From: Flavicella sediminum
Lineage (GTDB): Bacteria; Bacteroidota; Bacteroidia; Flavobacteriales; Flavobacteriaceae
Direction: 5' to 3'
Assembly (NCBI RefSeq): GCF_006381105.1
Contig: NZ_VDET01000002.1
Location: forward strand, 186,001-250,000
Length of the DNA: 64,000 nt
A model generated the notes under the pieces. The model was given only the letters and a program-made list of their open reading frames with translations, searched no databases and was not told the DNA's origin. The translations under genes and the position numbers were made by a program. Below are positions 18,696-27,469 of the stretch, piece after piece; within the stretch, counting starts at the first letter, position 1, and each line of letters begins with the position of its first letter.

Positions 18696-20132
18696 TTATT
18701 TTCTGTTTTTAATGATATTTAAAACTTCAAATATCGGTCTTAATTTAAATAAATAATTCATAAATAAATAAAATAAACTTCCAACTATAGCCGGTACTAC
18801 AAGTTGAATAAATTCATGATAATCGTGTAAAAGCATCATACTAAAATACATTATACCACACATTAAAATAGCTAATAGCATTATTGGCAACAGATCAATT
18901 AACTGTTTCTTCGATCCATAATCAATCAATTTACCACTGTAGTAGGTGTTAATAAAAAAACCTACTAAAGAACTGAAAATAGAACTCAAAAGCAAACCAT
19001 AAATCCCATACTGAAAGGCTATAGCAATAACAACTAACAGTACTATTTTTTTATAAATTTCTAATTTCAAAAAAAGATCACTTCTCCCTAATACTTTTAA
19101 TAAATTAATATTTAAAAAATGTAGTGGGTACATTACTCCAGAAACGCATAAAATTTGAAAAAAAGGAACAGCTTCCAACCATTTCTCGCCCAAAACAGAC
19201 AAAAACAATGGTTTTGCTACAACCGATAACCCCAGCATAATTGGAGCTATTACAAAAAACGAAACGGTCATTACTTTCTTGAAAACACGTACCAATTTCT
19301 CCTTATCATCTTGAATCTTAGACAACAATGGATAACTTACATTTGTCAATACACTAGTCATTGTAGAAACAATATAGTGCTGAAACGTTTGAGAACGTTC
19401 AAAAAAACCTAAAACACTAATGGCATAATACTTCCCTATTAAAATATTGTAAATATTTTTAAAGCCCGTATTTAAAAGACTAGATAAAGTTAATTTATAA
19501 CCAAACTCAAAATGCGTTTTTAACCTATCAGTATCAAACACTAAAATTGGTTTCCAAGAAGCTTTATACCAAAAGACCAATGAACGCACTGTTTGGTTGA
19601 TTAAAAACATCCAAACCAAACTCCAAACTCCATAACCTAGATACGCCAAAGAAATACCACAAATAATACTTACTACTGTTGCAGGCATCTGATATTGCGT
19701 CAGTTTTTTAAACTCCATATCCTTTGTCAAAATAGTATTCTGAATAGACACAGTAGCAGAAATGATAAAACCAATACAATATACCCTAATAATATCAGTT
19801 AATGTGGGTTGATTATAGAAAACAGAAACATAAGGTGCTATTAAAAATATAATTATATAAATAACCACACTTAATAATAAATTCGTATAAAACACAGTGG
19901 AATAATCCCTGTCATCAACTTTAACAGATCTAATTAAAGATGTAGACAACCCCGTATCGGCAAGGGTTGTTCCAATTCCCATAAAAATAGTGATCATCCC
20001 TAAGAGCCCAAAATCATCTGGCTCTAGAATCTTTGCTAAAAACACAGTGGAAACAAACGCAGCACCTCTTGTTAAAAACAGATTAAAAAATGACCAGACT
20101 ACACCAGACAATGCTTGTTTTTGTAAAGACAT
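18696..20132 (-). CDS. polysaccharide flippase, WzxC-like PST family
   Basis: This 478-residue protein has fourteen or so membrane helices and the classic start GVVWSFFNLFLTRGAAFVST, then ILEPDDFGLLGMI and DTGLSTSLIRS, found in WzxC/TuaB-like exporters. The length matches that family and exceeds the 414-residue flippase at 3172..4416. It would move lipid-linked repeat units to the periplasm. It is 2 bp from rfbA and 1 bp from the VioA-like gene. Two flippases in one cluster suggest two polymers, or two fused clusters. Confidence 0.9.
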   Translation of the reverse strand: MSLQKQALSGVVWSFFNLFLTRGAAFVSTVFLAKILEPDDFGLLGMITIFMGIGTTLADTGLSTSLIRSVKVDDRDYSTVFYTNLLLSVVIYIIIFLIAPYVSVFYNQPTLTDIIRVYCIGFIISATVSIQNTILTKDMEFKKLTQYQMPATVVSIICGISLAYLGYGVWSLVWMFLINQTVRSLVFWYKASWKPILVFDTDRLKTHFEFGYKLTLSSLLNTGFKNIYNILIGKYYAISVLGFFERSQTFQHYIVSTMTSVLTNVSYPLLSKIQDDKEKLVRVFKKVMTVSFFVIAPIMLGLSVVAKPLFLSVLGEKWLEAVPFFQILCVSGVMYPLHFLNINLLKVLGRSDLFLKLEIYKKIVLLVVIAIAFQYGIYGLLLSSIFSSLVGFFINTYYSGKLIDYGSKKQLIDLLPIMLLAILMCGIMYFSMMLLHDYHEFIQLVVPAIVGSLFYLFMNYLFKLRPIFEVLNIIKNRK

Positions 20133-20134
20133 TT

Positions 20135-21007
20135 TTACTTATTTAGCAGATTCTTCAAATAATCATAATAGTCACCTTTTAAGGCATGGATATTATTTAG
20201 TATTTGTTCTCTCGTAATCCACTTATAGGCGTAGGCAATTTCTTCAATACAGGCTATTTTTAAACCTGTTCTTTTTTCCACTGCTTTTACAAATTCCGTT
20301 GCTTCTGTTAAGGCTTCATGTGTACCAGTATCTAACCAAGCAAATCCTCTACTTAAAATTTGCATTTTTAATTGCTCTTGCTCCAAATATTTTTGATTTA
20401 CAGATGTAATTTCCAATTCACCTCGGTGACTCGGTTTCACATTCTTTGCAATTTGAATAACACTGTTCGGATAAAAATACAAACCAACTACCGCATAATT
20501 AGATTTAGGTTCTTCAGGTTTTTCTTCCAAACTTAAAACATTGTTGTCTTCGTCAAATTCTGCTACTCCATATCTTTCCGGGTCATTTACATAATTCCCA
20601 AAAACAACGGCTTTTCCTTCCGTTTTAACGGTTTCAACGGCGCCTTTTAAAATGTTTTGTAATCCCGCTCCGTAGAAAATATTATCTCCTAAAACCAAAC
20701 AAACATCATCATCGCCAATAAAATCTTCTCCAATAATAAAAGCTTGGGCTAATCCATCAGGAGAAGGCTGTTCAGCATATTCTAATTGCACCCCAAACTG
20801 ACTACCATCACCCAATAATTTTTTAAAATTAGGCAAATCTACAGGTGTCGAAATAATTAAAATTTCTTTGATACCTGCTAGCATCAATACCGATAGCGGA
20901 TAATAAATCATCGGCTTATCGTATATAGGTAATAATTGTTTACTAACACTTATTGTTAATGGATGTAATCTTGTACCTGAACCTCCTGCTAAAACAATCC
21001 CTTTCAT
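20135..21007 (-). CDS. rfbA: glucose-1-phosphate thymidylyltransferase
   Basis: The 290-residue protein shows the nucleotidyltransferase signature [16 protein letters not shown], the sugar-phosphate segment [17 protein letters not shown] and VLGDNIFYG with the metal-binding Asp. It is full length for RfbA/RmlA. It makes dTDP-glucose from dTTP and glucose-1-phosphate, the shared precursor for dTDP-rhamnose and dTDP-viosamine. It lies 9 bp after rfbB. The two later rhamnose genes, rfbC and rfbD, are about 11 kb away at 31803..33246 in the same orientation. Confidence 0.97.
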   Translation of the reverse strand: MKGIVLAGGSGTRLHPLTISVSKQLLPIYDKPMIYYPLSVLMLAGIKEILIISTPVDLPNFKKLLGDGSQFGVQLEYAEQPSPDGLAQAFIIGEDFIGDDDVCLVLGDNIFYGAGLQNILKGAVETVKTEGKAVVFGNYVNDPERYGVAEFDEDNNVLSLEEKPEEPKSNYAVVGLYFYPNSVIQIAKNVKPSHRGELEITSVNQKYLEQEQLKMQILSRGFAWLDTGTHEALTEATEFVKAVEKRTGLKIACIEEIAYAYKWITREQILNNIHALKGDYYDYLKNLLNK

Positions 21008-21016
21008 AGCTAATGT

Positions 21017-22063
21017 TTATTTATATTGTTTGTTATAATATTCTTGATAATCTCCACTTACAATTCTTTCCATCCAATCAAGGTTGTCTAAATACCAGTC
21101 AATGGTTTTCACAATTCCTTCTTCAAATTGCAAAGAAGGCTCCCAACCTAATTCTTCTTTAAGTTTTGATGAATCAATAGCATAACGCATATCGTGCCCT
21201 GCTCTATCCGTTACATAACTGATCAACTTTTCAGATGTCCCAGCTGGTTTTTGCAATTTGTTATCCATTTCTCTACAAATCACTTTGATCAAATCTATGT
21301 TCGACCATTCGTTAAATCCGCCAATATTATAGGTTTCTCCAACTTTTCCTTTGTGCAAAACTACATCAATAGCTCTTGCATGATCTACCACATACAACCA
21401 ATCTCTAATATTTAAACCAGCACCATAAACCGGTAAAGGTTTTTCATTTAAAATATTGTTAATGAAAAGTGGAATCAATTTCTCAGGAAACTGGTTGGGT
21501 CCATAATTATTTGAACAATTGGTTACCAATACAGGCAAACCATAAGTATTGTGATACGCACGTACAAAATGATCTGAACTTGCTTTAGAAGCAGAATATG
21601 GAGATTGTGGATCGTAAGAAGTATCTTCTAAGAAATAACCTGAATCCCCTAAAGAACCAAAAACTTCGTCGGTAGAAATATGGTAAAACATTTTTCCGGT
21701 CATATCATCTTTCCAGCTTTCTTTTGCTTGATTCAGCAAAGTAAGCGTACCCATTATATTTGTTTGTGCAAATTCAAATGGATTGGTAATAGATCTATCT
21801 ACATGAGATTCTGCGGCTAAATGAACAACCGTATCAATTCCATATGTTTCAAATATTTCTTTTATGTGAGCACGATCACAAATATCTGCTTTGATGAATT
21901 TGTAATTTGGGGCTGTTTCTACAACTTTTAAGTTCTCTAAATTACCTGCATAGGTAAGATTGTCAATATTGACAATTGTATAATCTGGATATTTTTCAAC
22001 AAATAACTTTACCACATGACATCCAATAAACCCTGCACCTCCGGTAATTAAAATATTCTTCAT
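21017..22063 (-). CDS. rfbB: dTDP-glucose 4,6-dehydratase
   Basis: This 348-residue extended SDR begins ILITGGAGFIGCHVVKLF. It has the catalytic STDEVFGSLG segment (Asp-Glu pair) and the YSASK motif (PYSASKASSDHFV). It converts dTDP-glucose to dTDP-4-keto-6-deoxyglucose. In this window the product can feed either RfbC/RfbD to dTDP-L-rhamnose or the VioA-like aminotransferase. It directly precedes rfbA in the operon and follows the tviB-like gene by 38 bp. Confidence 0.97.
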   Translation of the reverse strand: MKNILITGGAGFIGCHVVKLFVEKYPDYTIVNIDNLTYAGNLENLKVVETAPNYKFIKADICDRAHIKEIFETYGIDTVVHLAAESHVDRSITNPFEFAQTNIMGTLTLLNQAKESWKDDMTGKMFYHISTDEVFGSLGDSGYFLEDTSYDPQSPYSASKASSDHFVRAYHNTYGLPVLVTNCSNNYGPNQFPEKLIPLFINNILNEKPLPVYGAGLNIRDWLYVVDHARAIDVVLHKGKVGETYNIGGFNEWSNIDLIKVICREMDNKLQKPAGTSEKLISYVTDRAGHDMRYAIDSSKLKEELGWEPSLQFEEGIVKTIDWYLDNLDWMERIVSGDYQEYYNKQYK

Positions 22064-22101
22064 CTCAAATAATTATAAATAGTTTCTTTTAAATAACAAT
22101 T

Positions 22102-23385
22102 TTATAAACCGCTATCTCTAACTGCGTCTGTTAAAACATTTTTTACATCATAAATAATAGCTTTCTCTTTTTTCAATAAAGAAAAATCTATTTCTTTAAA
22201 TTCATTATGCGCCACAGTTAAAAGAATGGCATCAAACTTCTCCGTTGGAAGCTCTGTTAGTGAATCTAAATTGTATTCATGTTTTACCTCATCGGCGTTT
22301 GCCCAAGGATCGTAAATAGTTACTTCAACACCATATTCTTTCAATGATGAAATCACATCGACCACTTTGGTATTTCTAACATCCGGACAGTTTTCTTTAA
22401 AGGTAATTCCCAAAGTTAACACCTTTGCATTTTTAATTTTTATGTCTTTCTGAATCATGGTTTTTACAACTTCAGAAGCGACATAGGCCCCCATACTATC
22501 ATTCAGTCTTCTACCTGCTAAAATAATTTCAGGATGGTAACCATATTCTTGCGCTTTTTGCGCCAAATAATAAGGGTCAACTCCAATACAGTGACCTCCA
22601 ACTAAACCTGGTTTAAAAGGCAAGAAATTCCATTTTGTACCCGCGGCTTCCAATACATCATGTGTATTGATTCCCATCAAGTTAAAAATCTTAGCCAATT
22701 CATTTACAAAAGCAATATTGATATCTCTTTGTGAATTTTCGATCACTTTTGCAGCTTCAGCAACTTTAATGGTCGGTGCCAAATGCGTTCCAGCAATAAT
22801 AACAGACTTGTACAAGTCGTCTATTTTTCTTCCCATTTCAGGAGTAGAACCCGAAGTTACTTTTAATATTTTTTCAACCGTATGTTCCTTATCTCCCGGA
22901 TTGATTCTTTCTGGAGAATATCCTGCAAAAAAGTCTTTGTTGAACGTCAAACCAGAAACCCTTTCTAAAACAGGAATACACTCCTCTTCTGTAGCGCCTG
23001 GATAAACAGTAGATTCATATACCACAACATCTCCTTGCTTTAATACTTGACCAACCGTTTCACTAGCTTTTACTAAAGGTGTAAGAACTGGTCTGTTATT
23101 TTTATCTACCGGAGTAGGTACCGTAATGATGAAATAGTTACATTCTTTTAAATCTTCCAATTTACTAGAACAATACAAACCATTAGCAGCTCCATTTTCC
23201 TGAACCAAAACACTTTGTAAAACCTCATCTTCAACTTCTAATGTGCTGTCACTACCTGCCATTAACTCTGCTATTCTGCCTGAATTAATATCAAAACCAA
23301 CAACTGCATATTTTGTAGCAAATAACCTTGCCAAAGGCAATCCTACATAGCCTAATCCAATTACTCCAATTTTAATCTTAGTCAT
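22102..23385 (-). CDS. tviB: UDP-N-acetylhexosamine 6-dehydrogenase, TviB-like
   Basis: This 427-residue member of the UDP-glucose/GDP-mannose dehydrogenase family has an N-terminal NAD domain (IGVIGLGYVGLPLARLF), TVPTPVDKNNRP and YESTVYPGATEEEC. The catalytic Cys lies in LVGGHCIGVDPYYLA, and a C-terminal UDP-binding domain begins near LTLGITFKENCPDVR. These segments follow Vi-antigen TviB closely, which oxidises UDP-GlcNAc to UDP-GlcNAcA. The epimerase gene 4 bp upstream is TviC-like, so the pair should yield UDP-GalNAcA. WbpA-type use together with the WbpB homologue at 33264 is also possible. Confidence 0.9.
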   Translation of the reverse strand: MTKIKIGVIGLGYVGLPLARLFATKYAVVGFDINSGRIAELMAGSDSTLEVEDEVLQSVLVQENGAANGLYCSSKLEDLKECNYFIITVPTPVDKNNRPVLTPLVKASETVGQVLKQGDVVVYESTVYPGATEEECIPVLERVSGLTFNKDFFAGYSPERINPGDKEHTVEKILKVTSGSTPEMGRKIDDLYKSVIIAGTHLAPTIKVAEAAKVIENSQRDINIAFVNELAKIFNLMGINTHDVLEAAGTKWNFLPFKPGLVGGHCIGVDPYYLAQKAQEYGYHPEIILAGRRLNDSMGAYVASEVVKTMIQKDIKIKNAKVLTLGITFKENCPDVRNTKVVDVISSLKEYGVEVTIYDPWANADEVKHEYNLDSLTELPTEKFDAILLTVAHNEFKEIDFSLLKKEKAIIYDVKNVLTDAVRDSGL

Positions 23386-23389
23386 ACTT

Positions 23390-24388
23390 TTATTTTAATT
23401 TTTCCCAATACCAGTTAACAGCTTCTTTCAATCCTTGCTGCAATGAAAATTCTGGATTATAGTTTAATAATTTTTTTGCTTTTTCTATACTTGCCAATGA
23501 ATGTGGAACATCACCAGCTCTTAATGGTCCATAGACAACTTCAATATCCTTTATTTTCGCATCATATTCTGCTAAATTATCTTTCAATGAAGTCAATAAA
23601 TCATTTAAAGTAGCTCTTTCACCAAAAGCTGTATTGTACACTTGATTTACAGCTGCTTTATCTTCAACAGTTAATGCACGTAAATTCATTTCAATAACAT
23701 TATCTATATAAGTGAAGTCTCTTGAATATTCACCATCACCATTAACAACTGGCGATTCGTGATTGATCAATTGATTTACAAACTTAGGAATTACAGCTGC
23801 ATAAGCTCCATCTGGATCTTGCCTTCTTCCAAAAACATTAAAATATCTTAAACCAATGGTTTCAAAACCATATACTTTAAAAAAAGTATCGGCATACAAT
23901 TCATTCACAAACTTTGTAATTGCATAAGGAGACAAAGGTCTACCAATGACTTCTTCTACCTTAGGCATCGATTTAGAATCTCCATAAGTAGAAGAACTCG
24001 CTGCATATACAAATCTTTTTACTCCTGCATCACGAGCAGCAACTAACATATTTAAAAACCCACCAACATTTACATCATTGGTTGTAATTGGATCGTTAAT
24101 CGATCTAGGCACAGAGCCTAAAGCAGCTTCATGTAACACATAATCTACACCAGCAACCGCCTTATGACAATCGTCTAAGTTCCTGATATCACCTTTAATT
24201 AAAGTAAAGGATTCATTTGCCATAAACGGATCCACATTTTCTTGTTTTCCTGTAGCAAAATTATCCAAACAAACTACTTCATTTTGTTTCTCTAGCAAAG
24301 TTTGAATTAAATTAGAACCAATAAACCCCGCACCTCCGGTGACTAAAATCTTCTTATTAGATAATTTAATTTCTGAAATATTACTCAT
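23390..24388 (-). CDS. UDP-GlcNAc(A) 4-epimerase, TviC/WbpP-like
   Basis: The 332-residue SDR epimerase has KKILVTGGAGFIGSNLIQTLL, LDNFATGKQENVDP, AALGSVPRSINDP, and a catalytic AASSSTYGDS plus YAITK (SPYAITKFVNELYA). The SVPRS stretch is typical of WbpP/TviC enzymes acting on N-acetylated substrates. It should interconvert the GlcNAc and GalNAc (or GlcNAcA and GalNAcA) forms. The gene lies between the UDP-glucuronate epimerase and the tviB-like dehydrogenase with gaps of 2-4 bp. Confidence 0.88.
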   Translation of the reverse strand: MSNISEIKLSNKKILVTGGAGFIGSNLIQTLLEKQNEVVCLDNFATGKQENVDPFMANESFTLIKGDIRNLDDCHKAVAGVDYVLHEAALGSVPRSINDPITTNDVNVGGFLNMLVAARDAGVKRFVYAASSSTYGDSKSMPKVEEVIGRPLSPYAITKFVNELYADTFFKVYGFETIGLRYFNVFGRRQDPDGAYAAVIPKFVNQLINHESPVVNGDGEYSRDFTYIDNVIEMNLRALTVEDKAAVNQVYNTAFGERATLNDLLTSLKDNLAEYDAKIKDIEVVYGPLRAGDVPHSLASIEKAKKLLNYNPEFSLQQGLKEAVNWYWEKLK

Positions 24389-24390
24389 GT

Positions 24391-25416
24391 TTATTTCTTT
24401 TTTTTATATGATTTATACCAATTCACAAACTGTAGTACGCCTTCATTTATTCCAGTTGTACTTTTATATCCTAATTTTTCAATATCCGAAACATCAGCCC
24501 ACGTTTGTGGAACATCACCTGCTTGCATCGGTAAGAATTCTTTTTGAGCCTCCACACCAAAACTAGTTTCAATAGCTTTGATAAAATCCCCTAAACTTTG
24601 AGGTCTCCCATTCCCTATATTTGAAATTCTATAGGCAGGTTTTCCTTCTGCTTTTTCCGGACGATTTTCCAATAATATCTCAATTCCATTAACAATATCA
24701 TCTATATACGTAAAATCACGGCTCATATTTCCGTTATTAAACACTTTGATGGCTTTGTTATTTGAAATAGCATCAGCAAACAAATAGATGGCCATATCAG
24801 GTCTTCCCCAAGGTCCATACACGGTAAAAAAGCGAAGTCCTGTAGTTGGAACATCATACAAATGGCTGTATGTATGCGCCATTAATTCGTTGCTTTTTTT
24901 AGTAGCTGCATATAAACTTATCGGGTAATCGACATTATCGGTTGTTGAAAATGGCACTTTTTTATTTTCGCCATAAACACTTGAACTACTTGCGTACAAC
25001 AAATGCTTGATTTTATTGTGACGGCAACATTCTAAAATGTTTAAATACCCCACCACATTGCTATCAATATAAGCTTCTGGATTTTCAATACTATACCTTA
25101 CTCCTGCTTGTGCTGCTAAATTACAGACAACATCAAACTCTTGCTCCTTAAATAATTTTGGCAAAGCTTCTCTGTCTTCCAAATTCATTCTTACAAATTG
25201 GAAATTTGCTTCATAAAGTGAACCTGTTGCGTTCTTTAAAAACTCCTCAGCATCTACTCTTTGAATGCCCAATTCATTCAAACGGGCATATTTTAAGTTT
25301 ACATCGTAATAGTCGTTGATATTATCTATCCCCACTACTTGATGTCCTTTGGCTAGCAAAGATTTTGATAAGTGAAAACCAATAAAGCCTGCGGCTCCTG
25401 TTACAAGTATCTTCAT
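24391..25416 (-). CDS. UDP-glucuronate 4-epimerase, CapI/LspL-like
   Basis: The 341-residue SDR begins ILVTGAAGFIGFHLSKSLL, with GIDNINDYYDVNLKYARL, a segment diagnostic of the UDP-glucuronate 4-epimerase group. It also has AAQAGVRYSIENP, ASSSSVYGENKK and YAATKKSNELMAH, and FTVYGPWGRPDMA. It converts UDP-glucuronate, supplied by the Ugd encoded directly upstream, to UDP-galacturonate. It starts adjacent to the end of ugd with no spacer. Confidence 0.94.
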   Translation of the reverse strand: MKILVTGAAGFIGFHLSKSLLAKGHQVVGIDNINDYYDVNLKYARLNELGIQRVDAEEFLKNATGSLYEANFQFVRMNLEDREALPKLFKEQEFDVVCNLAAQAGVRYSIENPEAYIDSNVVGYLNILECCRHNKIKHLLYASSSSVYGENKKVPFSTTDNVDYPISLYAATKKSNELMAHTYSHLYDVPTTGLRFFTVYGPWGRPDMAIYLFADAISNNKAIKVFNNGNMSRDFTYIDDIVNGIEILLENRPEKAEGKPAYRISNIGNGRPQSLGDFIKAIETSFGVEAQKEFLPMQAGDVPQTWADVSDIEKLGYKSTTGINEGVLQFVNWYKSYKKKK

Positions 25417-26742
25417 TTAGTTTTTCCCTATTTGGTAATATTCAAATCCTTTCTCTTCTAAATTAAAGGCGTTGTACTGGTTTCTTCCGTCAAAAATAAC
25501 AGGCAACTTTAATTGCTGTTTTATTTCTTCAAAATCAGGAGAACGGAATTCTTTCCATTCTGTTAACAAAATTAAAGCATCTGAACCTTTTAACACATCG
25601 TATTTTGATTCAAAATATTTAATATTTTCTACACCGTTTAAATAACACTCTTTTGCCTCTTCGATTGCCTTAGGATCATAAGCTTGAATCTTAGCGCCTC
25701 TTTTTACCAATTCTTTTACGATATAGATGGCAGGTGCTTCTCTCATATCATCAGTTCCTGGTTTGAAAGCCAATCCCCATAAAGCAAAAGTTAAGCCTGA
25801 TAAATCTTCTCCAAACTTTTTAACTATTTTTTGAGCAATGACTAATTTTTGAGCATCATTAACATTCTCTACAGAAGTAATCAATTCAGCTTTGTAGCCA
25901 TTTTCCTCAGCAATTTTCTTTAAAGCTTTCACATCTTTAGGAAAACAAGAACCTCCGTAACCGGCTCCTGGATAAATAAAACTATATCCAATTCGAGCAT
26001 CCGATCCAATTCCTATGCGGACTTGATTCGCATCTGCTCCAACTTTTTCACAAATGTTTGCAATTTCATTCATAAATGAAATTTTTGTTGCCAACATGGC
26101 ATTGGCTGCGTATTTTGTCATTTCTGCTGAACGAATATCCATTGAGATAAAACGATCATGAGACATACAAAATGGATGATACAACTCCTTCATTTTATCT
26201 ATTGCGATAGCACTATCAGCACCTATCACAACTCTATCGGGCTTCATGAAATCAGCGATTGCCGCTCCTTCCTTTAAAAATTCTGGATTAGAAACTACAT
26301 CAAATTCCAAAGAAACACCTCTTGTATCCAATTCGGTTTGAATAGCAGCTTTCACTTTGTCTGCTGTTCCAATTGGCACAGTAGATTTATCTACAACTAC
26401 CAGTCTTTTTTGCATCGTTTGCCCTATAGATTTCGCTACTGCTAAAACATATTGCAAATCTGCAGAACCATCATCTCCCATTGGCGTACCTACAGCAATA
26501 AAAACTATTTCAGCATCTTTTATTGCCTCTGACAGATCTGTGGTAAAATAAAGATTCTTATTTTTTATATTTTTCAAAACCATTGGCTCTAAACCAGGTT
26601 CAAAAATTGGAATGATTCCGTTATTTAACTTTTCAATTTTTTTAGGATCTATGTCTACACAGGTAACTCTATTTCCCATTTCAGAAAAACAGGTTCCAGA
26701 AACTAAACCAACATATCCTGACCCAATAACTACAATATTCAT
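25417..26742 (-). CDS. ugd: UDP-glucose 6-dehydrogenase
   Basis: The 441-residue protein has the NAD-binding start IVVIGSGYVGLVSGTCFSE, VDKSTVPIGTADKV, and the catalytic loop GAGYGGSCFPKDVKAL with its Cys. The C-terminal domain LWGLAFKPGTDDMREAPA is typical of bacterial Ugd. It oxidises UDP-glucose to UDP-glucuronate in two NAD-dependent steps. It lies 1 bp after the small nucleotidyltransferase gene and is followed immediately by the UDP-glucuronate epimerase. Confidence 0.96.
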   Translation of the reverse strand: MNIVVIGSGYVGLVSGTCFSEMGNRVTCVDIDPKKIEKLNNGIIPIFEPGLEPMVLKNIKNKNLYFTTDLSEAIKDAEIVFIAVGTPMGDDGSADLQYVLAVAKSIGQTMQKRLVVVDKSTVPIGTADKVKAAIQTELDTRGVSLEFDVVSNPEFLKEGAAIADFMKPDRVVIGADSAIAIDKMKELYHPFCMSHDRFISMDIRSAEMTKYAANAMLATKISFMNEIANICEKVGADANQVRIGIGSDARIGYSFIYPGAGYGGSCFPKDVKALKKIAEENGYKAELITSVENVNDAQKLVIAQKIVKKFGEDLSGLTFALWGLAFKPGTDDMREAPAIYIVKELVKRGAKIQAYDPKAIEEAKECYLNGVENIKYFESKYDVLKGSDALILLTEWKEFRSPDFEEIKQQLKLPVIFDGRNQYNAFNLEEKGFEYYQIGKN

Positions 26743-26743
26743 A

Positions 26744-27175
26744 TTATATTTTTATTTCTTTAAGCTTCTCTTTGTCATGTACTTCTTTTCTTAATCCGCT
26801 GCTAGAAAACCTGTGCTCTCTTTTATTAAAATAAAGTTGAATCCCTTTTTCTTCACAGTACTCTCGTCCTGTAAATTTTTTATTCGCATATTCTTCTCCA
26901 ATTACTCGTACGTCAATTTTGAAAGATCTCAAAACATCTTCTAAATCTTGTTCTGTAGCATATGGTACTATTTCATCCACAAAACGACAACCTTTCAATT
27001 GGATATATCGCTCAACAACCGATTGAACAGGCCTGTTTTTCTCTGGACGATCTAGTGTTGGATCTGTCTGAATTCCACAAATTAAATAATCACATTGTCG
27101 TTTTGCGTCTTCCAACATTGTGATATGACCTGCATGTAACAAATCAAAAGCACTAAAAGTAATTCCTATTTTCAT
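26744..27175 (-). CDS. adenylyl/cytidylyltransferase family protein (TagD-like fold)
   Basis: The 143-residue protein carries the nucleotidyltransferase HxGH motif as FDLLHAGHITML, with an ERYIQLKGCRFVDEIVPY middle and a C-terminal SSSGLRKEV in place of the RTxGISTT motif of TagD. It is the right length for glycerol-3-phosphate cytidylyltransferase, but the altered final motif and the absence of glycerol-phosphate polymer genes leave its substrate open. It is the first gene after a 294-bp non-coding gap, so it probably opens a transcription sub-unit together with ugd. Confidence 0.8.
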   Translation of the reverse strand: MKIGITFSAFDLLHAGHITMLEDAKRQCDYLICGIQTDPTLDRPEKNRPVQSVVERYIQLKGCRFVDEIVPYATEQDLEDVLRSFKIDVRVIGEEYANKKFTGREYCEEKGIQLYFNKREHRFSSSGLRKEVHDKEKLKEIKI

Positions 27176-27215
27176 AATCTATTTATAGTTAAATACATGA
27201 TTGCTAAAACTCGTG

Positions 27216-27223
27216 CAAAAATA
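27216..27223 (-). promoter_or_regulatory. candidate -7 box in the 294-bp gap before the nucleotidyltransferase gene
   Basis: Read on the minus strand, the site is TATTTTTG, matching TAnnTTTG, 41 nt upstream of the ATG at 27175. No TTTG occurs at the usual -33 spacing. The gap 27176..27469 is otherwise AT-rich with no credible ORF, RNA or strong terminator, and it is the largest break inside the polysaccharide cluster. An internal promoter for the hexuronate module is plausible. Confidence 0.35.
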
Positions 27224-27469
27224 CTTTAAAATTTTGAGTTTTAATATTTTTTTAACAAATGATAATAATTTAATTACGTCAACCGCAATTACACCTATTC
27301 CTTTAACGATAAGTAATTGCGAAACAACCGAAATTCAACAAACTGTAATACAATCAATTAACTAATTAAAACTCATAATTACACTTTTTCAACTCTTGAT
27401 AAGTTACACCATTTTTAAAAAAGCAAACTCTTAACTCTATTTACACTCCAAAGTCTTCCTCTATCAATT

